From Spirochaetia bacterium (lineage in GTDB: Bacteria > Spirochaetota > Spirochaetia > Sphaerochaetales > Sphaerochaetaceae): 7,314 nt of DNA. Under the pieces are notes generated by a model. That model was not told the origin of the DNA and did not search any database. It saw only the letters and a program-made list of their open reading frames with translations. The position numbers were made by a program, and so were the translations under genes. The DNA is taken from the NCBI GenBank assembly GCA_900769955.1, contig CAAGIP010000217.1, forward strand, positions 1 through 7,314, given 5' to 3'. Below, piece by piece: positions 1 to 6,344 of this stretch (the stretch's first letter is position 1; the number at the start of each line of letters is the position of its first letter).

Positions 1-230
1 ATATGGTACGGAAAAGAAAAAATTATAAAATAGTATACAGGATTCTTAAACATATACCTGTTCAGACACTATTGATGGCCTAAAATGATAATAACAGGTC
101 AAAAATATTAATTAATTGATTTGTCAGAACACTGTTATGCTTTGGATAATAAATACAAGCCGGGGACGATAAACCGATTGGGTACTGTCAGTGCGTTAAT
201 ATGGATTAAATAATCAGTGTTTCATTATTT
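1..230. other. AT-rich intergenic region, no gene recognised
   Basis: This AT-rich stretch has no open frame of useful length on either strand and no recognisable RNA gene. The only structure seen is a weak inverted repeat, ACAGG (37-41) and CCTGT (57-61), separated by 15 bases. It is too short and loose to call a terminator. The region could hold the promoter or 3' end of a gene outside the window. Confidence 0.5.
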
Positions 231-298
231 TTGCATAAATATGCAATATGGGGTGTAATTGTTTTGAAAAAATGGCTATAGTCTGAGTAAATATGCAT
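231..298. promoter_or_regulatory. Palindrome plus distant half-site upstream of putP (candidate operator)
   Basis: TTGCATAAATATGCAA (231-246) is a perfect palindrome with 7-bp arms around a central AA. Its right half with flank, TAAATATGCAA (236-246), recurs as TAAATATGCAT (288-298), matching 10 of 11 bases at an offset of 52 bp, about five helical turns. The second copy lies over the candidate -10 box of putP. Same-face spacing and overlap with the promoter suggest a repressor that binds both sites, perhaps with looping. The regulator is unknown. Confidence 0.45.
264..293 (+). promoter_or_regulatory. Candidate sigma70 promoter of putP
   Basis: A -35 box TTGAAA (264-269) is followed after 18 bases by a -10 box TAAATA (288-293). 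Transcription would start around 300, giving a very short leader that still includes the G-rich ribosome binding site at 304-309. The -10 coincides with the distal operator-like half-site. Another -10-like hexamer, TATAGT (277-282), has no good -35 partner. Confidence 0.4.
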
Positions 299-313
299 TA
301 TTAGGGGGGTAAT

Positions 314-1852
314 ATGGATAGTTCAGCTATTTTTATTCTTCTTACGATACTTCTGTATCTGGCCGGTATGCTCTACATCGGATACAGATGCTCAAAGAAA
401 ACTTCATCTTCTTCCGATTTCTATCTTGGAGGAAGAAAGCTCGGACCGTTCGTAACGGCAATGAGTGCGGAAGCATCCGACATGTCCAGCTGGCTGCTGA
501 TGGGGCTTCCTGGGCTTGCTTATCTGACCGGTATTGCCGATGTGGGCTGGACGATAATTGGGCTGGGACTCGGTACTTACTTCAACTGGCTGCTTACTGC
601 CGGAAGACTGAGAAGATACTCTGAGATAACTGAATCGATAACGATACCTCAGTTTTTCTCGAGAAGGTTCCACGATGAGAGCAGGATACTTACCGCAGTT
701 GCCGCGCTTATCATCATAATGTTCTTCATTCCCTACACGGCATCGGGTTTTGCGGCATGCGGAAAGCTCTTCTCATCACTCTTCGGACTTGGCTACATGC
801 CGTGCATGATAATATCTGCCGTGATAATCATAAGCTATACCGTTGCCGGCGGTTTTCTGGCAACTTCGCTTACTGACTTCATCCAGTCATTAATCATGAC
901 ATTCGCAATATTCACGGTCCTTGCCTATGCAACCACCATTGCAGGCGGTATCGGAAACGTCATGGACAATGCATCGTCGATGGCAGGATATCTTTCCATG
1001 GTCCTTTCCCATGATCCCGTAACGGGAGCTGCAAAGCCCTATGGATTGCTTACAATCATTTCCACACTTGCCTGGGGGCTTGGATACTTCGGAATGCCCC
1101 ACATTCTGCTCAGATTCATGGCAATTGAGGATGAGAAGAAGCTTAAGCTTTCAAGGAGGGTTGCCACATCCTGGGTTATCATTGCCATGATCGTGGCAAT
1201 TCTTATCGGTGTGGTAGGTAAGGCATTAAGTGATGCGGGGATCATTGAAATCCTTTCAGGCGGACAGTCTGAGACTATCATCGTTTCGATAGCAAAGCTG
1301 CTCTCCTCTCATGGCGCACTTGCCGCGGTCGTTGCGGGCCTGATACTTGCAGGAATTCTTGCAAGCACCATGTCCACTGCGGACAGCCAGCTGCTGGCAG
1401 CTTCCTCAAGTGCATCACATGACATCCTGCAGGATGCAATGCACCTTAAACTTACTGAGAAGCAGGGCATGCTTGCCGCGAGGGCAACTGTGGTCGTGAT
1501 AGCAATTCTCGGTATCGTAATTGCCAGAAATCCGTCCAGCTCCGTTTTCCAGATCGTATCCTTTGCCTGGGCAGGTTTCGGCGCCAGCTTCGGTCCTGTG
1601 ATGATTCTTGCCCTGTACTGGAAGAGAACAACCGCTGCAGGTGCACTTGCCGGAATGGTATCAGGCGGACTGATGGTTTTCATCTACAAATTCCTGATCG
1701 CACCGATAGGAGGAATCCTGGCCATTTATGAGCTTCTTCCCGCATTCATAGTAGGTCTGATCGTCGCTGTCGTGGTAAGCCTGTGTACCAAGGCACCCGG
1801 TGCTGACGTGATTGAGGAGTTTGAGAAAGCCATAAGCAGTGAAGCACTTTAA
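314..1852 (+). CDS. putP: Sodium/proline symporter (PutP family)
   Basis: The 512-residue product is a sodium:solute symporter that imports L-proline with Na+ across the inner membrane. Length and sequence follow PutP closely from end to end. The sodium-site region SAEASDMSSWLLMGLPG (51-67) contains the Asp equivalent to E. coli Asp55 (here Asp56). AWGLGYFGMPHILLRFMA (253-270) is a family hallmark. The MST motif (353-355) matches the Ser340/Thr341 pair of E. coli PutP, and AWAGFGASFGPV (418-429) lies in the C-terminal SSS signature. Hydrophobic segments run throughout, consistent with about 13 helices. Two glycines around the sodium-site Asp in E. coli PutP are Glu and Ser here, so proline specificity is likely but not certain. 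The ATG at 314 follows a run of six G (304-309) with a 4-base gap. The gene appears monocistronic, bounded by a hairpin at 1873-1895. Confidence 0.93.
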   Translation: MDSSAIFILLTILLYLAGMLYIGYRCSKKTSSSSDFYLGGRKLGPFVTAMSAEASDMSSWLLMGLPGLAYLTGIADVGWTIIGLGLGTYFNWLLTAGRLRRYSEITESITIPQFFSRRFHDESRILTAVAALIIIMFFIPYTASGFAACGKLFSSLFGLGYMPCMIISAVIIISYTVAGGFLATSLTDFIQSLIMTFAIFTVLAYATTIAGGIGNVMDNASSMAGYLSMVLSHDPVTGAAKPYGLLTIISTLAWGLGYFGMPHILLRFMAIEDEKKLKLSRRVATSWVIIAMIVAILIGVVGKALSDAGIIEILSGGQSETIIVSIAKLLSSHGALAAVVAGLILAGILASTMSTADSQLLAASSSASHDILQDAMHLKLTEKQGMLAARATVVVIAILGIVIARNPSSSVFQIVSFAWAGFGASFGPVMILALYWKRTTAAGALAGMVSGGLMVFIYKFLIAPIGGILAIYELLPAFIVGLIVAVVVSLCTKAPGADVIEEFEKAISSEAL

Positions 1853-1872
1853 TCCTTCGTGATTACTCTTAG

Positions 1873-1897
1873 ACCGGCAGACACGTTCTGCCGGTTT
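1873..1897 (+). terminator. Hairpin terminator after putP
   Basis: ACCGGCAGA (1873-1881) pairs perfectly with TCTGCCGGT (1887-1895) around a 5-base loop, only 20 bases after the putP stop. The T tract is just three bases, so termination may be partial. A second, longer-looped stem, TTTCCAGGT (1895-1903) with ACCTGGAAA (1925-1933), begins at its last base and could act as back-up. Confidence 0.6.
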
Positions 1898-1943
1898 CCA
1901 GGTAAAGATATGTATCGGATTATGACCTGGAAAGCAGAAGAAC

Positions 1944-1977
1944 AAAAAAAGAGCCGGATCTTTTTTTTCCGACTCTT
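1944..1977 (-). terminator. Intrinsic terminator of tRNA-Leu
   Basis: Read on the minus strand, AAGAGTCGG pairs with CCGGCTCTT (9 bp, one G-U pair) around an A-rich 11-base loop and is followed directly by a run of seven T, two of which are in the stem. It lies about 30 bases beyond the 3' end of tRNA-Leu on the same strand. On the plus strand the hairpin has no T tract after it. Confidence 0.8.
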
Positions 1978-2006
1978 ACAATATGTATTAAAATTGTGCA
2001 CTTGGA

Positions 2007-2086
2007 TGCCCAGAACAAGACTCGAACTTGCACGCTCGCGCACTAGCACCTGAAGCTAGCGTGTCTACCAATTCCACCATCTGGGC
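2007..2086 (-). tRNA. tRNA-Leu (anticodon CAG)
   Basis: The minus strand folds as an 80-base class II tRNA. The acceptor stem is GCCCAGA with TCTGGGC and the discriminator base is A (2007). The anticodon stem is CTAGC with GCTAG around the loop TTCAGGT, so the anticodon is CAG (complement of 2050-2052), reading CUG leucine codons. A long GC-rich variable arm follows, as expected for leucine. The T arm has a GTTCGAGTC core with a mostly paired stem. CCA is not encoded: the discriminator is followed by TCC. Confidence 0.95.
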
Positions 2087-2096
2087 GCTGAAAATG

Positions 2097-2126
2097 ATTA
2101 AAACACGAATAAGCGCACTCTGTCAA
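2097..2126 (-). promoter_or_regulatory. Sigma70 promoter of tRNA-Leu
   Basis: On the minus strand a perfect -35 box TTGACA (complement of 2121-2126) is separated by 18 bases from a -10 box TTTAAT (complement of 2097-2102), one mismatch from consensus. The -10 ends 10 bases before the mature tRNA, leaving a leader of only a few bases. This is the strongest promoter match in the window, fitting a stable RNA gene. Confidence 0.75.
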
Positions 2127-2183
2127 TAATGTGGACGCATATTCTTCTTTGTGTTAATCTCAGGGTGCTGTGGGGAAGTGGAA

Positions 2184-2651
2184 ATGGAATACAGTGGTAC
2201 CGTTACGATATTGCCTGAAGGAATTGATAAGTTTGCAGCCTTCGGAGAGATTGTCAGAAACTGTGATGTCTTTGACATACTTGAAGATAAGGACAGGTAT
2301 CTGGAGGCTGTAATAAAGCGGGAAAAGCTTCAGAGTACCGGTATAGGCCATTCCACTGCAATAGCTCACGGAAAGATTCCGCATCTTGCAAAGACCATCG
2401 TTGCACTGGGCATTTCCAGGGACGGAATAGTGTACGATGACATATTCCAAAAACCCGTTCACCTGGTGTTCCTGCTTGCATCGTGTCCGACAAAACCATC
2501 TGAGTATGTTTCAGCGCTCGGAGCGCTTTTAAGCTGGGTGCATGAGAAGGATGTCAGGGATGGGCTTATAGCATGTGATTTCACCAGGAAACCTGTCAGG
2601 GAATTTCTTGAGATGCTTTCCTCTGAGGAATTTCACAAATTCACGAAGTGA
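2184..2651 (+). CDS. PTS EIIA-like domain protein (fructose/PtsN-type)
   Basis: The 155-residue product is a single PTS EIIA type-2 domain, the fold of the fructose/mannitol IIA proteins and of the regulator PtsN, whose usual length is about the same. The core STGIGHSTAIAHGK (51-64) matches the family active site, and His62 is the expected phosphohistidine accepting phosphate from HPr or NPr. The usual proline before this His is alanine. No IIB, IIC, HPr or EI gene is nearby, so a regulatory role is more likely than sugar transport. I chose the ATG at 2184 because GGGGAAG (2172-2178) precedes it at a fitting distance and homologous sequence begins there. An in-frame GTG at 2151 would add 11 unconvincing residues. 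The end overlaps the convergent gene by 11 bases. Confidence 0.8.
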   Translation: MEYSGTVTILPEGIDKFAAFGEIVRNCDVFDILEDKDRYLEAVIKREKLQSTGIGHSTAIAHGKIPHLAKTIVALGISRDGIVYDDIFQKPVHLVFLLASCPTKPSEYVSALGALLSWVHEKDVRDGLIACDFTRKPVREFLEMLSSEEFHKFTK

Positions 2652-3132
2652 TGACTTCGTCAACTCTTATGTCGTGATGTTCCCTGCATACGGAATCAAG
2701 GACCCTGTGTGATGGTATGACTCCTATTGAATATAAATGGTTTGATGAGAGAAATCTGTCGTAATATCCCATACCCCGTCCCAGTCTGTAACCTTCCCGG
2801 TCATATGCCAGGGCAGGAACTATTATGACGCAGTCCCTATAGTCCTCAAGCAGTTTTCCCTTTGGTTCCGGAATCCCGAATGCACCGCTTTCAAGCGTGC
2901 TGTCAAGGAGTCTGAAGGACATGTCAGGACCTTGTACTGAAGGAAGGTAAACGGGCTTACCCATATTGAAAAGCGCCCTGATGTCAGGTTCATCCTTAAG
3001 AGGGTAGTAGAGCAGAAGGGCAGATGCATTTCTTATGACGCTCATCTGAAAGAGTTTTTCCGTAATTCTCCGTGATTCTTCCCTGCTTACGGGGTGCCCC
3101 TTAAGCTGCTTTCTTAAGGTCATCTTGTCCAT
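2641..3132 (-). CDS. 5-formyltetrahydrofolate cyclo-ligase
   Basis: This 163-residue cytosolic enzyme would convert 5-formyl-THF to 5,10-methenyl-THF using ATP, returning a storage folate to one-carbon metabolism. The C-terminal hallmark GYRLGRGMGYYDRFL (114-128) is the nucleotide/folate-binding signature of the 5-FCL family. Other family blocks are an N-terminal LRK (6-8), FGIPEP (85-90) and VPALAYD (105-111). It is slightly shorter than the usual 180-200 residues, mainly in the N-terminal half. The ATG at 3132 is preceded by AGGAG (complement of 3140-3144) at 8 bases. An internal ATG at 3123 would give an ATGA overlap with the upstream stop but lacks a well-placed binding site. The gene overlaps ecfT by 13 bases and is probably translated by coupling. 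Confidence 0.88.
   Translation of the reverse strand: MDKMTLRKQLKGHPVSREESRRITEKLFQMSVIRNASALLLYYPLKDEPDIRALFNMGKPVYLPSVQGPDMSFRLLDSTLESGAFGIPEPKGKLLEDYRDCVIIVPALAYDREGYRLGRGMGYYDRFLSSNHLYSIGVIPSHRVLDSVCREHHDIRVDEVITS
2643..2660. terminator. Hairpin across two convergent stop codons
   Basis: ACGAAGT (2643-2649) pairs perfectly with ACTTCGT (2654-2660) around a 4-base loop. The hairpin spans the stop codon of the EIIA gene (2649-2651) and the last codons of the opposing gene. Neither strand has a T tract after it, so it may be a weak bidirectional terminator or an end that stabilises the mRNAs. Confidence 0.35.
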
Positions 3133-3833
3133 ATAAGCGCTCCTGATGCTAAAATAAGGATTAATCCCAGTATGGCATCGCGGTAAGAGAAGCCCGGGGA
3201 ATCCCTCTTTGCTTCATCACTGTACATCCTTCCTTCGAGTGCATCTGCATATGAGTTTATATTATCAAGAAGAGCGGAAAAAAGGGAAACTGTCAGGCCG
3301 GTCATTGCCCTGACGGGATGACGGAGCATCACTTCTCCTCTTGATGCCCTTGCATTCTTTATCCCGATCATGGTCTCGAGAACGGTGGGTATCATCGAAA
3401 GTGTCAGCTCGACGATGAAGCCGAAGGTAACCGCACCCTTCCTGAACACCGGATAAAGAAATGAGGAAATGCTCCTTGCAGTATCATTGGGCCCTGTCGT
3501 GTCAGTAAAGATAAGTGACATTACAAGAATGGATAAAAACTTCATGGAAGAAGAGAGTGCCAGGTATGGTTCTCCTTTATCCATCATGTCGGTCATGAAT
3601 ATGAATGCTGCGAGGATCAGGAAGAATACACACCCTGAAAAAAGGCTTTTCCATGGCAGCTTTATGAGTATTGAGACAGTGATCAGGGCAGTGAAGAACA
3701 CAAGGTCTGCCGAAGGGGAAGCAAATGAAAGAAGGGTTGAAAGTGTGATGAGGGATAAAAGCTTGATAAGCGGATTGCACTTATTCAGAAAGCCTTCACC
3801 TTCCCTGTGGCGGAATATCACATAGCCTTCCAT
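3120..3833 (-). CDS. ECF transporter transmembrane component (EcfT/CbiQ family)
   Basis: The 237-residue inner-membrane protein is the T component of an energy-coupling factor importer, linking ATPase motion to a small substrate-binding S protein. N-terminal sequence NKCNPLIKLLSLITLS (17-32) matches the family start, where a short polar stretch with NP precedes the first helix. Hydrophobic segments lie near 23-38, 43-59, 65-81, 97-110, 135-150 and 219-234. The cytoplasmic coupling region carries the first Ala-Arg-Gly-type motif as ARASRG (161-166). The second is degenerate, ADALEGRMY (196-204). The ATG at 3833 follows AGGAG with 6 intervening bases. It overlaps ecfA by 16 bases and the cyclo-ligase gene by 13. 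No S component is in the window. Confidence 0.85.
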   Translation of the reverse strand: MEGYVIFRHREGEGFLNKCNPLIKLLSLITLSTLLSFASPSADLVFFTALITVSILIKLPWKSLFSGCVFFLILAAFIFMTDMMDKGEPYLALSSSMKFLSILVMSLIFTDTTGPNDTARSISSFLYPVFRKGAVTFGFIVELTLSMIPTVLETMIGIKNARASRGEVMLRHPVRAMTGLTVSLFSALLDNINSYADALEGRMYSDEAKRDSPGFSYRDAILGLILILASGALIWTR

Positions 3834-4561
3834 GTAAGACTCCTGAAGGGAAGTGGGGGAATGTATACATCATTCATCCTCAGGGCATCGAGGGATTCCT
3901 CCGAAGGACCATCAAAGACCTTCCTGCCGTCTTTCATGATTATCACACGGTCGGTATGTGCAAGGAAACGCTCAGTTTCATGGGATACGACGACAAGCGT
4001 GACACCCTTTTCATGGAGGCTTATGAGAGTGTCGATCAGTATCATCACGGATGGAGTGTCGAGGGCCGTGAAGGGTTCGTCAAGGAAGAGTGTATCAACT
4101 TCCATGGCAAGCACGCCAGCGATCGCGAGACGGCGCTTTTCCCCACCCGAGAGTGTGGATGGCCTTCTGTTTCTGAGAGCGGACAGTGAAAAAAGTGAGA
4201 GCATTTCCTCTGTCTTTTTTCTTATCCTCTCCCTGTCCCATCCCAGATTCTCTGGACCGAACATGATATCCTTTTCAACTGTTTCCCCGACGAACTGCAG
4301 ATCTGAGTTCTGAAATACCAGTCCCACGGAAGAAAGTCTTTTCTTCCTGTTTTTTGTCATGTCCTCCCCGTTTATGATAATCGAACCGGAGGAGGGCTTC
4401 TTAAGTCCCTTTATTATTTTCAGCAGCTGACTTTTTCCTGCCCCGTTCTTTCCTGCCAGTACCGTGAATTCTCCTTTTGAAAGTGAAAAAGAGACGTTAT
4501 CGAGGATTATTTTTCCCTCGATTGTCAGGGATATATCTTTGACTTCAAGAGTGGGGGACAT
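3818..4561 (-). CDS. ECF transporter ATP-binding protein (EcfA/CbiO family)
   Basis: This 247-residue ABC ATPase would energise the ECF importer with the adjacent T protein. All nucleotide-binding motifs are intact: Walker A GKNGAGKS (37-44), Q-loop VFQNSDLQF (82-90), signature LSGGEKRR (137-144), Walker B TLFLDEP (157-163), D-loop TALD (165-168) and switch His194 in VVSHE. The Q-loop followed by TVEKDIMFGPENLG (94-107) is characteristic of the CbiO/EcfA branch. Only one A gene is present, so it either forms a homodimer or pairs with a second A subunit elsewhere. An in-frame TAA 12 bases upstream fixes the start at or after 4561, although no clear ribosome binding site precedes it. It is first in a three-gene overlapping operon. 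Confidence 0.9.
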   Translation of the reverse strand: MSPTLEVKDISLTIEGKIILDNVSFSLSKGEFTVLAGKNGAGKSQLLKIIKGLKKPSSGSIIINGEDMTKNRKKRLSSVGLVFQNSDLQFVGETVEKDIMFGPENLGWDRERIRKKTEEMLSLFSLSALRNRRPSTLSGGEKRRLAIAGVLAMEVDTLFLDEPFTALDTPSVMILIDTLISLHEKGVTLVVVSHETERFLAHTDRVIIMKDGRKVFDGPSEESLDALRMNDVYIPPLPFRSLTWKAM

Positions 4562-4613
4562 GGTGTTAGCTTACACTTTTTGCATTTCTGAATCTACCTG
4601 CTCATGGAAAATA

Positions 4614-4641
4614 ATGATAAACTCAGTATCCGTGCTTGCAA
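4614..4641 (-). promoter_or_regulatory. Candidate promoter of the ecfA-ecfT-cyclo-ligase operon
   Basis: On the minus strand TTGCAA (complement of 4636-4641) and TATCAT (complement of 4614-4619) are 16 bases apart. Transcription would start near 4607, leaving a leader of about 45 bases. The boxes lie inside the first codons of the divergent permease gene, so the two units must share a very compact control region. No equally convincing plus-strand promoter was found here. Confidence 0.35.
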
Positions 4642-5522
4642 GGTTCATCAGACGGCTTTTGTCCGTTACCGTAACATTCATTCTCTCCCTGTGCTTCATC
4701 TGGGTATGCCTCGTCATCATCCCCGGAGACAGCTCTTCGTATCTCCTGGGTGACGGTGTCAGTGAACCTGTGATAAGTTATGAGATCACTCTGGCGGAGT
4801 TCCTGATAAGGGCCGTTACCTTTTCCTTCGGATCTTCCGCATTTGCGGGAAAGAGTGTAAATGAGGTGATTGCCGAACGGATATGCCCCACACTCACTCT
4901 TGCGCTGATATCACTCATAATTGCCATGGTGTTTACTTTTTTCATGCTCTGTCTCGAAAGGAATAAAGGCATGAAAAAGACATTTGAGGCGGTATCAGTT
5001 CTCTCATTCACCGTTCCTGCCTTCATATCGGCGCTTCTTCTGATGTTCATCAGTGCAGGGTTCTTCGGCTATTTCCCCTCCTACAGCAGTTCCGCTCCCG
5101 TTCTGTCGTCAGTCATTCCTGCAATGACACTGGCCTTCATGCACTCAGGTCTGCTGATGAAGAGTATCAGGGAGCTGGTAAGGGAGGAAGAAGGACTGGG
5201 CTATGTGCGATTTGCATATTCCAAGGGCAACACGGAAGCCCGAGTGCTGGGAACACATGTGCTTTCAAATATCTGGGCCGGAATAATGGTCCTGCTTGAT
5301 CAGAGCTTCATTTCACTCTTTGCATCCTCAGCGGCAGTTGAGACACTTTTTTCCTATCCGGGACTCGGAAGTCTTATGGTAAGTGCAGTTGCCAGGCGTG
5401 ATGCAGGCACGATAGCAGGTATGATGATCATCACGGTAATGCTTTCTTCCATCCTTAGCATTGCCGAGGATGCAGTGTTGGCCGTTCTGGATATAAGGAG
5501 GGGCCGTGAAGAAACTTTTTAG
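4614..5522 (+). CDS. ABC transporter permease, DppB/OppB type
   Basis: The 302-residue inner-membrane protein resembles the first permease of peptide/nickel ABC importers. The N-terminal LARFIRRLLSVTV (8-20) is the typical short basic start before helix one and is followed by IIPGD (35-39). The cytoplasmic EAA loop contacting the ATPase is GYVRFAYSKGNTEARVLG (196-213), continuing to about 224. ETLFSYPGLG (243-252) matches the family ETxFxxPGLG block. The start is uncertain. ATG 4614 gives the usual family length but has only a weak GGA upstream. GTG 4632 is possible, and ATG 4560 would overlap the start codon of the divergent ecfA. No binding protein or ATPase gene is nearby, so substrate (peptide, nickel or other) cannot be assigned. 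It overlaps the next gene by 17 bases. Confidence 0.85.
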   Translation: MINSVSVLARFIRRLLSVTVTFILSLCFIWVCLVIIPGDSSSYLLGDGVSEPVISYEITLAEFLIRAVTFSFGSSAFAGKSVNEVIAERICPTLTLALISLIIAMVFTFFMLCLERNKGMKKTFEAVSVLSFTVPAFISALLLMFISAGFFGYFPSYSSSAPVLSSVIPAMTLAFMHSGLLMKSIRELVREEEGLGYVRFAYSKGNTEARVLGTHVLSNIWAGIMVLLDQSFISLFASSAAVETLFSYPGLGSLMVSAVARRDAGTIAGMMIITVMLSSILSIAEDAVLAVLDIRRGREETF

Positions 5523-6288
5523 CATAATTGTCATAATAATATTCATTTCACCGCTCTTTCTTCCCGATCCCGGGGAAATGGATATGAATCTGGTCCTTGC
5601 CGGATGCACTCATGAACATCTGCTTGGAACCGATGCACTTGGCCGGGACTTGCTCTCCCGTGCAGTTGCCGCAGGACGCAATTCCCTCATTATCGCGGGA
5701 ACTTCAGCATTTCTCGCGTCCTCACTCGGCTTTCTGATCGGAACGGTGTCACTTACCTCAAAGGTACTTGATGAAGTGCTTATGAGATGCACAGATGCCG
5801 TAAAGGCTCTTCCTGCAGTACTGCTTTCATCCCTTCTCATGGTTACATCCGGAGGCGGCGTTCTTACGCTTGTCATTGTCATGAGTGCTGTCTTCATGCC
5901 TCAGTGTGCCAGACTGGTGCGCTCAGAAGGCAGAAAGCAGCTTGCATCAGGGTATTTCGAAGCCGCGATCGTCTCAGGCCTCAGACCTTGCATTGCCATG
6001 ATCAGGACGGTCATGAGACACACTCTTCCGCTTTTAAAGGCTCAGATTCCGTTCATTTTCTCATCAGCATGCATACTGGAATCAACCCTGAGTTTTATCG
6101 GTGCCGGGGTGTCTGCAGAAACACCGACACTGGGACAGATGATCTCGGACGGCAGGACCGTATTCATCACACATCCCCGCCTTGTCCTGATTCCGCTGGG
6201 GATGCTGATATTTTTTACTCTTTGTTTTTCCTTGCAATGGAAGAAAATGAGTATAAAATATGAAATTGGTGATGAAAAAAGTTCTTAA
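5506..6288 (+). CDS. ABC transporter permease, DppC/OppC type
   Basis: The 260-residue membrane protein is the partner permease of the preceding gene. The start region leads to the hallmark LLGTDALGRDLLSR (39-52), found in nearly all DppC/OppC proteins. The EAA coupling loop is at about 150-175, beginning GYFEAAIVSGLR (149-160). STLSFIGAGV (193-202) and PTLGQMISDGR (207-217) complete the C-terminal signature. It starts at a GTG, supported by a strong AAGGAGG (5495-5501) 4 bases upstream. The 17-base overlap with the previous gene implies translational coupling and a heterodimeric channel. The N-terminal cytoplasmic region is short, and the whole protein is at the small end for the family. The C-terminal tail is unusual: charged SIKYEIGDEKSS in place of the common GDxLRDxLDP ending. 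Confidence 0.85.
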   Translation: MKKLFSIIVIIIFISPLFLPDPGEMDMNLVLAGCTHEHLLGTDALGRDLLSRAVAAGRNSLIIAGTSAFLASSLGFLIGTVSLTSKVLDEVLMRCTDAVKALPAVLLSSLLMVTSGGGVLTLVIVMSAVFMPQCARLVRSEGRKQLASGYFEAAIVSGLRPCIAMIRTVMRHTLPLLKAQIPFIFSSACILESTLSFIGAGVSAETPTLGQMISDGRTVFITHPRLVLIPLGMLIFFTLCFSLQWKKMSIKYEIGDEKSS

Positions 6289-6337
6289 AGTGGTTGATTT
6301 TATTTCTGCTTTTGGGTATATTCTCAAACGTTGCTGA
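6272..6337 (+). pseudogene. 21-codon overlapping ORF, possible stub of an ABC ATPase gene
   Basis: An ATG at 6272 opens a 21-residue frame overlapping the end of the DppC-type gene by 17 bases, exactly the overlap between the two permease genes. Its peptide, MKKVLKVVDFISAFGYILKR plus Cys, resembles the first strand of an oligopeptide ABC ATPase, which commonly reads LLEVKDLSVSF, and a dppD-like gene would be expected next. The frame stops at 6335-6337, just before tRNA-Phe. It also covers the tRNA promoter, so the resemblance may be chance. This could be a truncated gene, a short real peptide, or nothing. Confidence 0.25.
6294..6322 (+). promoter_or_regulatory. Candidate promoter of tRNA-Phe
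   Basis: TTGATT (6294-6299) and TATATT (6317-6322) are exactly 17 bases apart. The -10 box ends 22 bases before the mature tRNA, giving a leader of about 15 bases. It would allow tRNA-Phe to be transcribed independently of the permease genes, although read-through from them is also possible because no terminator lies between. Confidence 0.6.
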
Positions 6338-6344
6338 AAAGCAC

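Noticed and set aside
890..1683. Minus-strand open frames opposite putP
   Set aside because: They lie wholly antisense to a well-supported gene, lack domains and ribosome binding sites, and follow from its codon usage.
2151..2183. GTG start at 2151 for the EIIA-like gene
   Set aside because: The ATG at 2184 has GGGGAAG at a fitting distance and matches where family sequence begins. The GTG has no clear ribosome binding site.
4464..4613. N-terminal extension of the DppB-type permease to 4464 or 4560
   Set aside because: The extension is antisense to the start of ecfA, has no family sequence before the basic FIRR region and makes the protein longer than usual. The G-run before 4560 is only two bases from the ATG, too close for a ribosome binding site.
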